A stretch of DNA of 64,000 bases from Corynebacterium riegelii. Its GTDB lineage: Bacteria; Actinomycetota; Actinomycetes; Mycobacteriales; Mycobacteriaceae. The stretch lies in the NCBI RefSeq assembly GCF_016728505.1, contig NZ_CP068159.1, positions 2,294,001-2,358,000 of the forward strand, in the 5' to 3' direction. Both the position numbers and the translations under genes were made by a program. Of the stretch, positions 16,998 to 27,014 are shown in pieces (position 1 is the first letter of the stretch; every line of letters begins with the position of its first letter). A model generated the notes under the pieces. The model was given only the letters and a program-made list of their open reading frames with translations, was not told where the DNA came from and ran no database searches.

Positions 16998-18851
16998 ATG
17001 TTTACCCCTCGTACCGCACTTGCTTTGTCCACCGCCGCCGCGCTCAGCGTCGGCATGATCACCCCGGCACACGCCGTTGTTGTGGAACAGCCGGTCTATG
17101 ACCAGGACCCGAACTCCGGCGTGAAGGTGTCCACGCTCGGTTCCTACGGTGCGGGCGTGTTTGATAAGTCCGCCGCTGAGATCGTTGCCTTCCACGCAGC
17201 TAGCAAGCGCATCCTGACGGTGAACGCGACAAGCGGCAAGATCGACGTGTTGGACGCGTCTGATCTGAGCAACCCGACGAAGATCGGTGAGGTCTCCGGC
17301 GGCGAGAACACCACCATCAACTCTGTAGCCGTGCGTGCCGACGGCTTGGCCGTAGCCACCGTCGAGCCGGAGAATAAGACCGACACCGGTGAGCTGATCT
17401 TCTTCGACGCCGGCGCCGAGACGCCTGGCGAGGTCCTTGGCCGCGTCGGCGTTGGCGCCCTGCCGGACATGGTGGCCATGACCCCCGCTGGCGACTACGC
17501 GCTGGTAGCCAACGAGGGCGAGCCTGCCGAGGACTACTCCGTGGATCCGGAGGTCACGGTCTCCGTGATCGCTTTGCCGGCTGGTGTTGCCGCCGCTACG
17601 CAGGCAGACGTGCGCACCGCCGACTTCCGCGCGTTTGAGGGCACCTTGGCCGCCAAGGGCGTACACATCTTCGGCCAGGTAGGCGCGTCCACCACCGAGG
17701 CGCAGAACCTTGAGCCGGAATACATCGCGGTTGACGGGGCAAAGGCGTACGTCACGCTGCAGGAGAACAACGCCATCGCCGTAGTAGATATCGCCTCCGC
17801 CAAGGTTGAGGACGTCTGGCCGCTCGGCTACATCGACCGCCGCGAGGTGCCTTTCGACGCCTCCGATAAGGACAAAACGATCAACATCACCACCTGGCCG
17901 GTCAAGTCCATTCTGCAGCCGGATGCCATCGCCGCCTACAACGTTGGCGGCACGACCTACCTGGTACTTGCTAACGAGGGCGACGCCCGCGACTGGGACG
18001 GCTACTCCGAAGAAGCCCGCCTGAAGAACTTTGGCAAGAAGGGCATCGCCCCGATCTGCGAGGGCTACGCGGGCCTTTCCGCCGAACAGCTCAAAGAACT
18101 GCAGTCCGACGAGCAGCTGGGCCGACTGAACATGACCACGGCGTTTGGCCTGAATGAGGAGAAGGGCTGCTACGACGACCTGTACAACTTCGGTGGCCGT
18201 GGCTTCTCCATCTTTACTGCGGACGGCACTCGCGTCTTCGACTCCGGCGCCGACTTCGAGCAGATCACCGCACGCATCCTGCCAGAGAACTTTAACTCCA
18301 ACCACACCGAGACCTCCTTTGAAACCCGCTCTGATGACAAAGGCCCGGAGCCGGAGGGTGTAACCCTGGGTGAGATCAACGGCCGCACCTACGCATTCAT
18401 CGGCCTTGAGCGTCTCGGCGGCGTGATGGTCTACGACGTCACCGACCCGGCCAAGGCGAGCTACCAGGCGTACATCAACAACCGTGACTTCTCCGTCAAT
18501 ATGAAGGAGCTAGAGGGTGACGAGGCGGTTGCCCAGGGCCTCTCCAAGGTCGGCGACCTCGGCGCCGAAGGCCTGACCTTCGTAACTGCGAAGGACTCCC
18601 CCAACGGTGAAAACCTGTTGATTGTTGGCAACGAGGTCTCCGGCACCACCACGATCTTCCAGGTGGACTCGTTGCTGCCAACCTCTGACGCTGATCCAGC
18701 CCCTGCCCCTGCCCCACAGCCGGCGGGTTCAAGCAAGGGCAACGCTCTGGCTGTAGCGTTGAGCGCGATTATTGGTGGAATCTTTGTCATTAGCGGTTTG
18801 GCAGCACTGTTTCCAGGTTTGAATAACCTGCTTGGCCAGCTTGGTAGGTAG
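16998..18851 (+). CDS. Exported choice-of-anchor I protein (beta-propeller-like)
   Basis: 617 residues. Signal peptide with AHA cleavage after about residue 26. The body (about 40-560) matches the choice-of-anchor I family, a propeller-like fold related to some alkaline-phosphatase-like extracellular proteins: NEGEPAEDYSVDPE, LEPEYIAVDGAKAYVTLQENNA, LQPDAIAAYN, LANEGDARDWDGY, GGRGFSIF. A Pro/Ala linker (about 570-580) leads to a hydrophobic helix (about 588-605) and the tail FPGLNNLLGQLGR, suggesting envelope anchoring. Likely extracellular; substrate unknown. First of three same-strand exported-protein genes. Confidence 0.85.
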   Translation: MFTPRTALALSTAAALSVGMITPAHAVVVEQPVYDQDPNSGVKVSTLGSYGAGVFDKSAAEIVAFHAASKRILTVNATSGKIDVLDASDLSNPTKIGEVSGGENTTINSVAVRADGLAVATVEPENKTDTGELIFFDAGAETPGEVLGRVGVGALPDMVAMTPAGDYALVANEGEPAEDYSVDPEVTVSVIALPAGVAAATQADVRTADFRAFEGTLAAKGVHIFGQVGASTTEAQNLEPEYIAVDGAKAYVTLQENNAIAVVDIASAKVEDVWPLGYIDRREVPFDASDKDKTINITTWPVKSILQPDAIAAYNVGGTTYLVLANEGDARDWDGYSEEARLKNFGKKGIAPICEGYAGLSAEQLKELQSDEQLGRLNMTTAFGLNEEKGCYDDLYNFGGRGFSIFTADGTRVFDSGADFEQITARILPENFNSNHTETSFETRSDDKGPEPEGVTLGEINGRTYAFIGLERLGGVMVYDVTDPAKASYQAYINNRDFSVNMKELEGDEAVAQGLSKVGDLGAEGLTFVTAKDSPNGENLLIVGNEVSGTTTIFQVDSLLPTSDADPAPAPAPQPAGSSKGNALAVALSAIIGGIFVISGLAALFPGLNNLLGQLGR

Positions 18852-18971
18852 ACATTTGTAAGCCGAGGCTGTGTTTTGGCTCCAAACCTGATAGATTTCT
18901 ACCCGTCCGAATTGCGAGGGCTGTGAATCATGCCCCATTGCAATCAATCCATTCTTTTGAGGAGAACTGCT

Positions 18972-19379
18972 ATGAAGCGCATTTCCACTGCTCTTGTTGC
19001 TGCCGCTGTTGCAACCGGCCTGGCTATCACCCCGGCTGTTGCCGAGGGCGCTCCGGTTAAGGACGAGAACACCACCGCTCCGGCTGAGGGCACCGAGAAC
19101 GAGGGCGCCGAAACCCCGGGCAACGGCAAGGAGAACCCGGAGCAGCCGGGCAACGGCAAGGAGAACCCGGAGCAGCCGGGCAAGGACGACCAGACGCCGG
19201 GCAACAACAAGAAGAAGAGCGGCGTAACCACTGGTTCCGCTGTTGGCTCCGTTGTGGGCATCCTGTCCGCAATCCTGACCGCTGCGATCGTGATCTTCTC
19301 TAACCCGAAGGGCATTGACAAGGCTATTGACCTGCTCAACGCTAACTTCGGCCTGGGTCTGCAGAAGTTCGGTTTCTAA
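18972..19379 (+). CDS. Small exported protein with Gly/Asn/Glu repeat and C-terminal helix
   Basis: 135 residues from ATG 18972, chosen because GAGGAGAA lies 7-8 nt upstream. Signal peptide (cleavage after AVA, about residue 24), then a low-complexity acidic region containing PGNGKENPEQ twice. Next comes a basic stretch NNKKKSG, a hydrophobic segment (about 92-112) and a tail with NPKGIDKAIDLLNANFG. Not recognised. The layout resembles its two neighbours: signal peptide, disordered linker, C-terminal hydrophobic helix, amphipathic tail. An envelope-associated protein is inferred. Confidence 0.7.
   Translation: MKRISTALVAAAVATGLAITPAVAEGAPVKDENTTAPAEGTENEGAETPGNGKENPEQPGNGKENPEQPGKDDQTPGNNKKKSGVTTGSAVGSVVGILSAILTAAIVIFSNPKGIDKAIDLLNANFGLGLQKFGF
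19116..19175 (+). repeat. Two exact 30-bp coding repeats
   Basis: A 30-base unit encoding PGNGKENPEQ is present at 19116-19145 and again, identically, at 19146-19175. A partial third PG-K start follows. Slippage-prone low-complexity coding DNA. Confidence 0.95.
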
Positions 19380-19410
19380 TTAACTCCTCCGAAGGGTTTC
19401 AGGCACGCTG

Positions 19411-19878
19411 ATGAATTCCCGTACCGCGCTCGCACTTATTACTGCTGCAGGGCTGGCTCTGACTGGTGTGGCTACCGCTAACGCTTCGAGCAGCTCGAGC
19501 AATGGTTCTTCCGGTACCCAGACGAAGTCGACGGTGACCGCGACGACCACCGCCACCGCTACCCCGACCACCACGGTCTCGTACCCGGTCACTACGACCA
19601 CGACGGTGACTGGCACGGATGGGGTTACCACTGTGGTGGAGTCTGTCATCGAGGAGCCGACGACGGTGACGTTTACGCCGCCGAAGCCGACGGATGCAAG
19701 TTCCCGTCTGATGGAGGCCAGCAGCCTGTCTGAGGAAGCTGAGGTAGCCTTCGCCGTGATCGGCGCAATTATTACCTCGCTGGGTATTCTGACCCAGGTG
19801 GCAACATTTGTACTAGCCACCAATCCGGAGTTGCTTGCCCAGGTACGCCACGCCCTTGGCGTCGTGCCTGAGGACTAG
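19411..19878 (+). CDS. Small exported Thr/Ser-rich protein with C-terminal helix
   Basis: 155 residues. Signal peptide (cleavage after about ANA, residue 25), a Ser run and a Thr/Val-rich stretch (about 38-90) that would suit a surface-exposed, possibly O-mannosylated linker. A hydrophobic helix follows (about 108-130, VAFAVIGAIITSLGILTQVA), then the tail NPELLAQVRHALGV. Not recognised. Thirty-one bp after the previous gene, same strand; a bidirectional terminator follows it. Probably an envelope protein. Confidence 0.7.
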   Translation: MNSRTALALITAAGLALTGVATANASSSSSNGSSGTQTKSTVTATTTATATPTTTVSYPVTTTTTVTGTDGVTTVVESVIEEPTTVTFTPPKPTDASSRLMEASSLSEEAEVAFAVIGAIITSLGILTQVATFVLATNPELLAQVRHALGVVPED

Positions 19879-19888
19879 AACTAACCAC

Positions 19889-19929
19889 AAAAAACCACCA
19901 TCCCCGTTGTGTTGGGGGTGGTGGTTTTT
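19889..19929. terminator. Bidirectional intrinsic terminator
   Basis: Stem of 16 bp: AAAAACCACCATCCCC (19890-19905) pairs with GGGGGTGGTGGTTTTT (19914-19929) around an 8-nt loop, with A and T tracts on the two sides. It lies between the convergent exported-protein gene and the metE-like gene and can end both transcripts. Confidence 0.9.
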
Positions 19930-19953
19930 GGTTTCACGTAGGCGCCGATAAGC

Positions 19954-21159
19954 CTAGAAAAGCTCCTTGGAAGCGATGGCCGCACCCTCAACCAGGGACT
20001 CGAGCTTGGCCCAAGCGATCTGGTGGTGCAGACGGCCGCCCAGGCCGCAGTCAGAAGACGCAACCACACGCTCCGGGCCGACAACCTCAGCGAACTGGAT
20101 GATACGGTCCGCAACCAGGCGGGGGTGCTCAACCGCATTCGTGCTGTGGGAGATCACACCCGGGTAGATCAGGGTGTTCTCCTGCAGCTCACGGTTTTGC
20201 CACACGCGCCACTCATGAGCGTGGCGCGGGGAAGCACCCTCGAAGGAGTAACCGCCAACCTCAACGCGCAGGATCTCATCAACGATGTCCTCGAACGGAA
20301 TGTCGGTCACGTGCGGGCCGTGCCAGGAACCCCAGCAAATGTGCAGACGGGTCTGCTCCTTCGGCAGGCCCTTGAGTGCAGCGTTGATCGCGTCCACACG
20401 GATGCGCAACCACGCAAGGTAGTCCTCCAGGCTCGGCTCCGGGTTGATCTGATCCCAAGACTCAGCCAGGTCAGGAGCATCCAACTGGACGGTAAAACCA
20501 GCGTCAGTGATCGCCTTGTACTCGTGGTGCATCGCGTCAGCACACGCCTGGACCAGCTCAGCGTCATTGCCGTAGTACTCATCCGTCAGACGTGCCGCAG
20601 ACCCCGGCGACAGAGCTGCAACGAAGCCCTCCGTTGCACCGGCCTTGTCCATGGCGGCGCGCATGAGCTTGACGTCCGTCTCAACTTGGTCCTGGCCGAT
20701 GTAGGTGACCGGACCGGTGAACTTCGGATTGCCCACCTTTGCACGGCCAGTGAAAATACCCGAGGTCGGATCCTCGTATGCTTCCGAGAACATCGCACGG
20801 TCACGACGATCCGGGAAACTGGTCAGCTGAATGTTACCCGGGGTGGAACGCTTGATTGCCTGGTTCGCCCAACGGTCCTCATCAGTCATGGTCAGGCCAC
20901 CAAGGCGGGTGAACGAGTAGTTCCACCAGGCGCCGTAGTCCACGGCACCAGAGGTGATGTGACCGTACTCGCCCTCATTGATGATGTCGATGCCCAGATC
21001 AACCTGCTTCTGCACCACCTGATCAATGGAGGTCTGCAGAATCTCAAAGAACTCATTGTCCTCGATGGTGCCTTCGGCGCGGCGGGCATTCGCCTCAAGC
21101 AGTTCCTGCGTGCGCGGCAACGAACCTACGTGGGTTGTCCGGATCTTGTTAGTAGCCAA
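19954..21159 (-). CDS. MetE C-terminal-domain-like methyltransferase
   Basis: 401 residues related to the catalytic C-terminal half of cobalamin-independent methionine synthase, with the N-terminal half of full MetE absent. Zinc-site elements are present: LHICWGSWHGPH (His and Cys), a Glu in VGGYSFEGA, and SSDCGLGG (Cys). The start TTHVGSLPR is typical of this short family, often annotated as methionine synthase II or a core-MetE homologue; methyl donor and acceptor are not certain. TTG start at 21159 supported by AAAGGAG about 7 nt upstream. Lies between the terminator and dnaE. Confidence 0.85.
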   Translation of the reverse strand: MATNKIRTTHVGSLPRTQELLEANARRAEGTIEDNEFFEILQTSIDQVVQKQVDLGIDIINEGEYGHITSGAVDYGAWWNYSFTRLGGLTMTDEDRWANQAIKRSTPGNIQLTSFPDRRDRAMFSEAYEDPTSGIFTGRAKVGNPKFTGPVTYIGQDQVETDVKLMRAAMDKAGATEGFVAALSPGSAARLTDEYYGNDAELVQACADAMHHEYKAITDAGFTVQLDAPDLAESWDQINPEPSLEDYLAWLRIRVDAINAALKGLPKEQTRLHICWGSWHGPHVTDIPFEDIVDEILRVEVGGYSFEGASPRHAHEWRVWQNRELQENTLIYPGVISHSTNAVEHPRLVADRIIQFAEVVGPERVVASSDCGLGGRLHHQIAWAKLESLVEGAAIASKELF

Positions 21160-21180
21160 TGAACGCTCCTTTGCGGGTAC

Positions 21181-21203
21181 TCAGAATTTTTAAAATTACC
21201 TGA
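21181..21203 (-). promoter_or_regulatory. AT-rich dyad upstream of the metE-like gene
   Basis: AATTTTTAAAATT (21185-21197) is a 6+1+6 palindrome flanked by TCAG and CTGA, about 25-45 bp upstream of the TTG start. It contains TAATTT/TAAAAA hexamers that could act as a -10. It could be an operator, but no known regulator site matches by eye. Confidence 0.3.
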
Positions 21204-21272
21204 ACCAGAGCGTACGCCAGCCCGCTTGTTTATCCACCTCAGACGATGTCTTCACTGCGCGGGTCAGCATAG

Positions 21273-21290
21273 GTTTCCGCGTCGCGGAAC
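21273..21290. repeat. REP-like palindrome next to the dnaE stop
   Basis: Palindrome TTCCGCG-T-CGCGGAA (within 21274-21289), 5 bp from the dnaE stop codon. A member of the TTTTCCGCGNCGCGGAAAA family found at eight other places in the window. No T-tract follows the stem, so it is not a normal intrinsic terminator. Confidence 0.7.
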
Positions 21291-21294
21291 ACTA

Positions 21295-24200
21295 CTACCC
21301 CAAAATCCCCGGTCCCATCGAGGCTTTCAGGTCCCCCATCAGCGATGCGGAGCGATCCACCCGCAGGTGGTCTCCCAACACGAGCAGCTGTGAGTGCTCA
21401 CCGTTGACAAGGTTCAGGTACACGTCCGTGTCACCCGGATTATTCAGCAGCACCGACTTCAGCCTGCTGATGTTGTCCACCGTGCATTGGTCGGTGCGCA
21501 TAGTCAGGCGCAGCGGCAGGCCAGCGCCGCCGCCGGGGCCGAGCTCCGGCACCTTGACGTCGTCACCAAACAGGCTCATGCGCTCATCACGGATGGAAAC
21601 GTGTGCCTTGACCAGGATGATGTTGTCTTCAACAATCTGCGGCGCCACAAGTGCGTAGACCTTGTTGAACAGCAGCACCTCAACCTGGGCACCGTGGTGG
21701 TCTTCAATCGTAACAATGGCCCACGGTGAGCCGTCCTTCTTGGAAAATCTGCGGTCCACTGAGGAAATCAGCCCGCCGATGGTCACCTCAGCGCCGTGGC
21801 GAAGCTCGCCCGCCAAGATGGTGGTCAGCTGCGTGTCAGTCTGGGCATCAATGGCCTCTTCAAAGCCATCCAACGGGTGGCCCGACACGTACAGGCCCAA
21901 CATTTCACGCTCCAGTGCCAGGGCGTGCTTCTTCTCCCACTCATCATCCGGAACTTCAATGGCAAAAGCATTGGCCGTGGCCTCATCGTCACCACCGAAT
22001 GAGGCGAACAGGTCAAACTGCCCCTTATCCGCGGCCTTCTTCGTGGCAAGCACGGAATCCACGGCGTCTTCTTGGATCAGCATCAGGCCCTTGCGCGGGT
22101 GCCCAAGTGAGTCAAACGCGCCGGCCTTAATCAAGGATTCTGTGATTCGCTTGTTGCACGGCAGCAGATCAATCTTGTCCAGGTAATCAGAGAAGCTTGT
22201 AAACGCGCCCTTAGCGTGGCGAGTCTCCTTGATAGATTCCACCACTTCCGCACCAACGTTGCGGATAGCGGCAAGGCCGTAGCGGACGTCTTTGCCCACA
22301 GCCATGAAGTTTTCTTCAGACTCATTAATATCTGGCTGCAGCACCGAGATACCCATGTGGCGACAATCTGCAAGGTAGATGGCTGACTTGTCCTTCTTGT
22401 CACCCACAGAGGTCAAAAGTGCCGCCATGTACTCGGCGGTGTAGTTCGCCTTCATGTAGGCCGTCCAGTACGACACCAGCGCATAGCCCGCAGCGTGCGA
22501 CTTGTTAAACGCGTAGGAAGCGAACGGCTCGATCGTGCCCCACAGCGCGTCCACCGCCGCCTTGGAGTAGCCGTTATCAAACATGCCCTGGGAGAACGTC
22601 TCATACTCCTTGGCCAGCACCTCAGGCTTCTTCTTGCCCATGGCTTTACGGAAGCCATCTGCTTGGCCAGCGGTGTAGTTGGCCACCTTCTGGGAGATGT
22701 TCATGATCTGCTCTTGGTAGACGATCAGGCCGTAGGTCTCATCCAGAATCTCCCGCAGCGGCTCTTCCAGCTCCGGGTGAATCGGGGTGATCGGCTTGCG
22801 CCCATTCTTACGGTCCGCGTAATCCCAGTGTGCGTTCACACCCATCGGGCCCGGACGGTACAGCGCCAAAGACGCCACAATATCGTTAAAGCCCGTCGGC
22901 TTCATGCGCTTGAGTAGCTCCTGCATGCCGCCGGAGTCCAGCTGGAACACACCGAGGGTGTCACCGCGGCCGAGTAGCTCGTACACCGCCTCGTTGTCAG
23001 TATCCAGGCCCTCCAGATCGAGGGTTTCGCCGCGGTTCTTTTCGACGTTTTCCAGCGCATCACCCAGCACCGTCAAATTTCGAAGGCCCAGGAAATCCAT
23101 CTTCAGAAGGCCAATGGCCTCACACGCCGGGTAGTCCCAGCCGGTGATAATCGCACCGTCCGCCGGACGCTTCCACATCGGAATGTGCTCCATCAGCGGC
23201 ACAGACGCCATAATCACCGCACAGGCGTGCACACCAGCCTGACGCACCACGCCTTCAAGACCGCGGGCCGTCTCATAGATCTTCGCCACATCCGGGTCGG
23301 TTTCAATGAGCGAGCGCACCTCAGCAGCCTCTGCGAAACGCGGGTGGTCCGGGTCCGTAATACCGGCCAGCGGAATGTCCTTCGCCATGATCGCCGGCGG
23401 CAGCGCCGCGTTAATACGGTCCGCCATTTGGAAGCCGGGCTGGCCGAAGTTCACCTTCGCCGCGTCCTTAATAGCCTGCTTGGTCTTCACCGTGCCAAAG
23501 GTGATCACTTGGGCAATCTTGTCTTCGCCCCAACGCTCAGCGGCGTAGGTGATCATCTCTCCACGGCGGCGGTCATCAAAGTCAATATCAATATCCGGTG
23601 CGGACGGACGCTCCGGGTTCAAGAATCGCTCAAAGAGCAGGCCATGCTCCATGGGGTCAATGTTGGTAATGGTCAGCGCGTACGCCACCAGCGCGCCAGC
23701 AGCCGAACCACGGCCGGGACCTACGCGAATACCAATCTCGCGGGCGTGCTTAATCAGCTCCGCAACGATGAGGAAGTAGGACGGGTAGCCCTTCATATCA
23801 ATAACTTCCACTTCGTAGCGCGCACGCTCGATGTAGCTTTGCGGTACCTCCTCGCCCGGGAAGCGGGCCTGCAAACCGCGCATGACTTCTTCCATCAGCC
23901 AGGACGTCGGCGTGTGGCCCTCCGGCACGTCCGCAATCGGCATGCGGTCATGCGGGTGCTCCTCCCACAGCTCCGAGTAATCCCCCACGCGCTCTGCAAT
24001 CCACAGCGTGTTGTCACAGCCGTCCGGCACATCGGTGTCCCAGAGCTCACGCATCTGCTCGGCGGACTTGATGTAGTAGCCCGTGCCGTCAAACTTGAAA
24101 CGGTCCGGGTCCATCAGCGTCTTACCGGTTTGCACGCACAGCATCGCCTCGTGCGCCGGTGCCTGGGACTCCAGCACGTAGTGACAGTCATTGGTTACCA

Positions 24201-24855
24201 GCGGCGGCAGGTCCAACGCCTGGCCAATGCGCAGCAGGTCTTCCCTCACGCGACGCTCAATGTGCAGCCCGTGGTCCATCAACTCCAGGAAGTAGTTGTC
24301 CTTGCCGTAGATGTCCTGCCACATCGCCGCGGCTTCCAGCGCTGCGTCATACTGGCCCAGGCGCAGACGCGTCTGCACGTCACCGGACGGGCAGCCCGTG
24401 GTGGCGATAATGCCGTCGGCATGTTCGGCGATCAGCTCTGCGTCCATACGCGGCCACTTACCAAGCTGCCCCTCATAGGACGCCAGCGAGGACAACTTGA
24501 ACAAGTTGCGTAGACCAGTCGCGTTCTCCGCCAGCATGGTCTGGTGCAGGTACGCGCCAGAGGCGGAAACGTCATCCGACTTCTGGTCGGGGGTGCCCCA
24601 CAGCACACGCTTCTTGTTAAAGCGTGACTCCGGCGCCATGTAAGCTTCAATGCCAATGATCGGCTTGATGCCAGCATCCACCATGCGGCGGTAGAACGCG
24701 TTCGACCCGAACATGTTCCCGTGGTCTGTCATACCCACCGCGGGCATGCCCTGGCGGGCAACTTCGTCTGCCAACAGATCCACCTTTGCCATGCCGTCAA
24801 GCATGGAAAACTCCGTGTGGTTATGCAGGTGAACGAAGGAAGATTGCTTGGCCAT
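21295..24855 (-). CDS. dnaE: DNA polymerase III alpha subunit (replicative)
   Basis: Chromosomal replicase catalytic subunit, 1186 residues from ATG 24855. N-terminal PHP domain ([23 protein letters not shown]). Polymerase domain with the catalytic acidic motif [15 protein letters not shown] and GPGRGSAAG; finger and beta-binding regions follow, with an OB-fold near the C-terminus ([20 protein letters not shown]). Length and motifs fit DnaE1. The start at 24855 rather than 24867 is preferred because TATGAT lies 7 nt before it, giving a leaderless start. Encoded downstream of the MacAB-type exporter on the same strand but with its own promoter. Confidence 0.97.
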   Translation of the reverse strand: MAKQSSFVHLHNHTEFSMLDGMAKVDLLADEVARQGMPAVGMTDHGNMFGSNAFYRRMVDAGIKPIIGIEAYMAPESRFNKKRVLWGTPDQKSDDVSASGAYLHQTMLAENATGLRNLFKLSSLASYEGQLGKWPRMDAELIAEHADGIIATTGCPSGDVQTRLRLGQYDAALEAAAMWQDIYGKDNYFLELMDHGLHIERRVREDLLRIGQALDLPPLVTNDCHYVLESQAPAHEAMLCVQTGKTLMDPDRFKFDGTGYYIKSAEQMRELWDTDVPDGCDNTLWIAERVGDYSELWEEHPHDRMPIADVPEGHTPTSWLMEEVMRGLQARFPGEEVPQSYIERARYEVEVIDMKGYPSYFLIVAELIKHAREIGIRVGPGRGSAAGALVAYALTITNIDPMEHGLLFERFLNPERPSAPDIDIDFDDRRRGEMITYAAERWGEDKIAQVITFGTVKTKQAIKDAAKVNFGQPGFQMADRINAALPPAIMAKDIPLAGITDPDHPRFAEAAEVRSLIETDPDVAKIYETARGLEGVVRQAGVHACAVIMASVPLMEHIPMWKRPADGAIITGWDYPACEAIGLLKMDFLGLRNLTVLGDALENVEKNRGETLDLEGLDTDNEAVYELLGRGDTLGVFQLDSGGMQELLKRMKPTGFNDIVASLALYRPGPMGVNAHWDYADRKNGRKPITPIHPELEEPLREILDETYGLIVYQEQIMNISQKVANYTAGQADGFRKAMGKKKPEVLAKEYETFSQGMFDNGYSKAAVDALWGTIEPFASYAFNKSHAAGYALVSYWTAYMKANYTAEYMAALLTSVGDKKDKSAIYLADCRHMGISVLQPDINESEENFMAVGKDVRYGLAAIRNVGAEVVESIKETRHAKGAFTSFSDYLDKIDLLPCNKRITESLIKAGAFDSLGHPRKGLMLIQEDAVDSVLATKKAADKGQFDLFASFGGDDEATANAFAIEVPDDEWEKKHALALEREMLGLYVSGHPLDGFEEAIDAQTDTQLTTILAGELRHGAEVTIGGLISSVDRRFSKKDGSPWAIVTIEDHHGAQVEVLLFNKVYALVAPQIVEDNIILVKAHVSIRDERMSLFGDDVKVPELGPGGGAGLPLRLTMRTDQCTVDNISRLKSVLLNNPGDTDVYLNLVNGEHSQLLVLGDHLRVDRSASLMGDLKASMGPGILG

Positions 24856-24862
24856 GCGGACT

Positions 24863-24868
24863 ATCATA
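24863..24868 (-). promoter_or_regulatory. -10 box of dnaE, leaderless start
   Basis: On the minus strand TATGAT, 7 nt (agtccgc), ATG at 24855. No Shine-Dalgarno sequence. It lies between dnaE and the permease gene that ends at 24889. Confidence 0.6.
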
Positions 24869-24888
24869 TCCGCGCCATGACACAGGTG

Positions 24889-26160
24889 TTATTCGTAACG
24901 CAACGCGTCAATAGGCTGCATCTTTGCCGCCTTCGCCGCCGGATACGCGCCGAAGAACACACCCGTTCCCAAAGAGAACAACAGCGCGAACACCACCGCA
25001 CTAACCGGCGGCCACGTAAACGCATCAAATGCCGCTGTGGCAATCATGCCAATCGCGCCACCAAAGACCACGCCAATGATGCCGCCGATCAAACAGACCA
25101 TCATCGCTTCCACAATGAACTGCACGCGGATGTCATTTTGGGTAGCGCCCAGCGCCTTACGTACACCAATCTCGCGGGTGCGCTCGGTGACGGTGATCAA
25201 CATAATGTTCATCACGCCGATACCACCAACCAGAAGCGAGATACCACCAATGGCGGACAGCACCGAGGACATAATGCGGAAGATACCGGTGAGCTCCTCC
25301 AGTGAGGACGACAAGTCCACCACCTCGGCCTCATAGGTCTCGTTCTTGGCGTAGATACGGTCCAAGTACTGCTGCAGGTCTGCCTGGAACACAGCACTGT
25401 CCTCATCCGGGGAAGACTGCACGCTAAAGGAAGACACCCAGCTTGCGTCCACGCCAACGCGGTCCATCGCGGTAGCCGGAACAAAGATCGACGCATAGGA
25501 CTGCGGACCCGCTAGCATGCCGCCAGAGTTAAACGGCTCAAGTACACCGACCACAGTGAAGACTGCGGTAGTGGAACCCACCGTAACGTCAAAACGCTTG
25601 CCCAGCGCTTCCTTCGGATCACCCTTGAACAGCGCTTCAACGAACTCGGACGACACCACCGCAACTGGGCGCTGGCTATCCAAATCCGCACTGGTAATTC
25701 CGCGGCCGTACTGCACGGTTTGGCCACGCATGTCCAATGACCCCGGAAGTACCGCGGTCACGCTGGAGCTAGCGGTGACATCACCGTTAGCCACTTCGCC
25801 CTCGCTGCCGACTTCAATGTCCACGGCACGCACCCGGTCACCAAAGCTGGCCTGAAGATCCGCGAGCTGATCCAGGGTCACACCGTCACGCTCTTCGGTC
25901 GGCGGCATGTACGACAGCGCAGCAAACGGATCATCATCCGCCGCTTCCTCATCTGGCCGCTCGTGCACGACCACTGGGTGCGTGGTGGTACCCACGCCCT
26001 CCAGGCCGCGCAACACCTGGTTTTCAAGACCACGGCCAAGCGTCATGATGATGATCACGGCCATGATGCCGATGATGATGCCCAAAAGCGTCAGCAGCGA
26101 GCGCAGCTTGTTGGTATTCAGACTCGATGCAGCAAGCCTGATGGACTCCCTCACATCCAC
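24889..26160 (-). CDS. MacB-type ABC transporter permease
   Basis: 423 residues. One N-terminal helix (about 20-42, LRSLLTLLGIIIGIMAVIII), a large extracytoplasmic MacB core domain (about 55-270) and three C-terminal helices (FtsX domain, about 295-415), i.e. the MacB/FtsX architecture. GTG start at 26160, 3 nt after the ATPase stop, so the two are translationally coupled. With the ATPase and the adaptor upstream it forms a MacAB-like export system. The substrate is unknown; lipoproteins, peptides and small toxic compounds are known for the family. Confidence 0.92.
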   Translation of the reverse strand: MDVRESIRLAASSLNTNKLRSLLTLLGIIIGIMAVIIIMTLGRGLENQVLRGLEGVGTTTHPVVVHERPDEEAADDDPFAALSYMPPTEERDGVTLDQLADLQASFGDRVRAVDIEVGSEGEVANGDVTASSSVTAVLPGSLDMRGQTVQYGRGITSADLDSQRPVAVVSSEFVEALFKGDPKEALGKRFDVTVGSTTAVFTVVGVLEPFNSGGMLAGPQSYASIFVPATAMDRVGVDASWVSSFSVQSSPDEDSAVFQADLQQYLDRIYAKNETYEAEVVDLSSSLEELTGIFRIMSSVLSAIGGISLLVGGIGVMNIMLITVTERTREIGVRKALGATQNDIRVQFIVEAMMVCLIGGIIGVVFGGAIGMIATAAFDAFTWPPVSAVVFALLFSLGTGVFFGAYPAAKAAKMQPIDALRYE

Positions 26161-26163
26161 GGC

Positions 26164-27003
26164 TTATCCCGCACTTCCCTGCACACCGGCTGGGGTGCGT
26201 TCGCCGGAGATGCGGCCATCTTTAATCTCCACAATGCGCTGCGTTTCCTCCGCAAGCTCCGGGTTGTGGGTAATGAACACAATCGCTTTACCCATCTCCT
26301 GGTTCAGCTTGTGGAACAAGTCCATTACCAACCGGCCGGTCTTAGAGTCCAGGGCGCCCGTCGGCTCGTCTGCAAGCAGCAAGTCCGGGTCATTGGCCAG
26401 TGCACGCGCAATAGCCACGCGCTGCTTCTGACCACCGGAAAGCTCGTTCGGGTTGTGGTGGATACGATCCCCCATGCCCATCATCGCCAGCAGCTCTTCT
26501 GCACGTGCCTCACGTGTTTTACGGTCAACACCTGCGTACATCATGGGCATAGCCACGTTTTGCAACGCGTCGATGCGGCCAATCAAGTTGAAGTTCTGGA
26601 AGATAAAGCCAATGTTTTTGCTGCGGTAGCTGGCCAGTTCCTTATCGCTTTTCGCGTACACCGGCTCCCCGTTAAACGCGTATGCGCCGCTGGTTGGCCG
26701 GTCAAGCATGCCGATGATGTTCATCAGCGTCGACTTGCCGCCACCGGAGGGACCCACAATAGAGACGAACTCATGCTGTTTGGCATGGAAATCCACGCCG
26801 TGCAGCACAGTCAGCTCACTTGGCTCACCCACGTTGTAGGTTTTGATCACACTGCGCATGTCAATGAGCAGGCCAGTATCCGCAAGAGCTTCAGGCTTAT
26901 CGACGTCAGCGTCAACCCCTTCAGCCTCTACAACCTGTTCAACGTCTTCAGTCTCTTCGGCTTCTTCCCCAAAGAAGAACGGATCTTTTTCCTCTGCGTC
27001 CAT
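26164..27003 (-). CDS. MacB/LolD-type ABC transporter ATPase
   Basis: 279 residues. Acidic N-terminal extension (about 1-45), unusual for this family, then a complete nucleotide-binding domain: Walker A GPSGGGKST, Q-loop FIFQNFNLIGR, signature LSGGQKQR, Walker B LLLADEPTGALD, H-loop FITHNPE. ATG at 27003 with GGGAGGCG just upstream. Middle gene of the adaptor-ATPase-permease operon; powers the permease. Confidence 0.95.
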   Translation of the reverse strand: MDAEEKDPFFFGEEAEETEDVEQVVEAEGVDADVDKPEALADTGLLIDMRSVIKTYNVGEPSELTVLHGVDFHAKQHEFVSIVGPSGGGKSTLMNIIGMLDRPTSGAYAFNGEPVYAKSDKELASYRSKNIGFIFQNFNLIGRIDALQNVAMPMMYAGVDRKTREARAEELLAMMGMGDRIHHNPNELSGGQKQRVAIARALANDPDLLLADEPTGALDSKTGRLVMDLFHKLNQEMGKAIVFITHNPELAEETQRIVEIKDGRISGERTPAGVQGSAG

Positions 27004-27014
27004 GGGCGCCTCCC

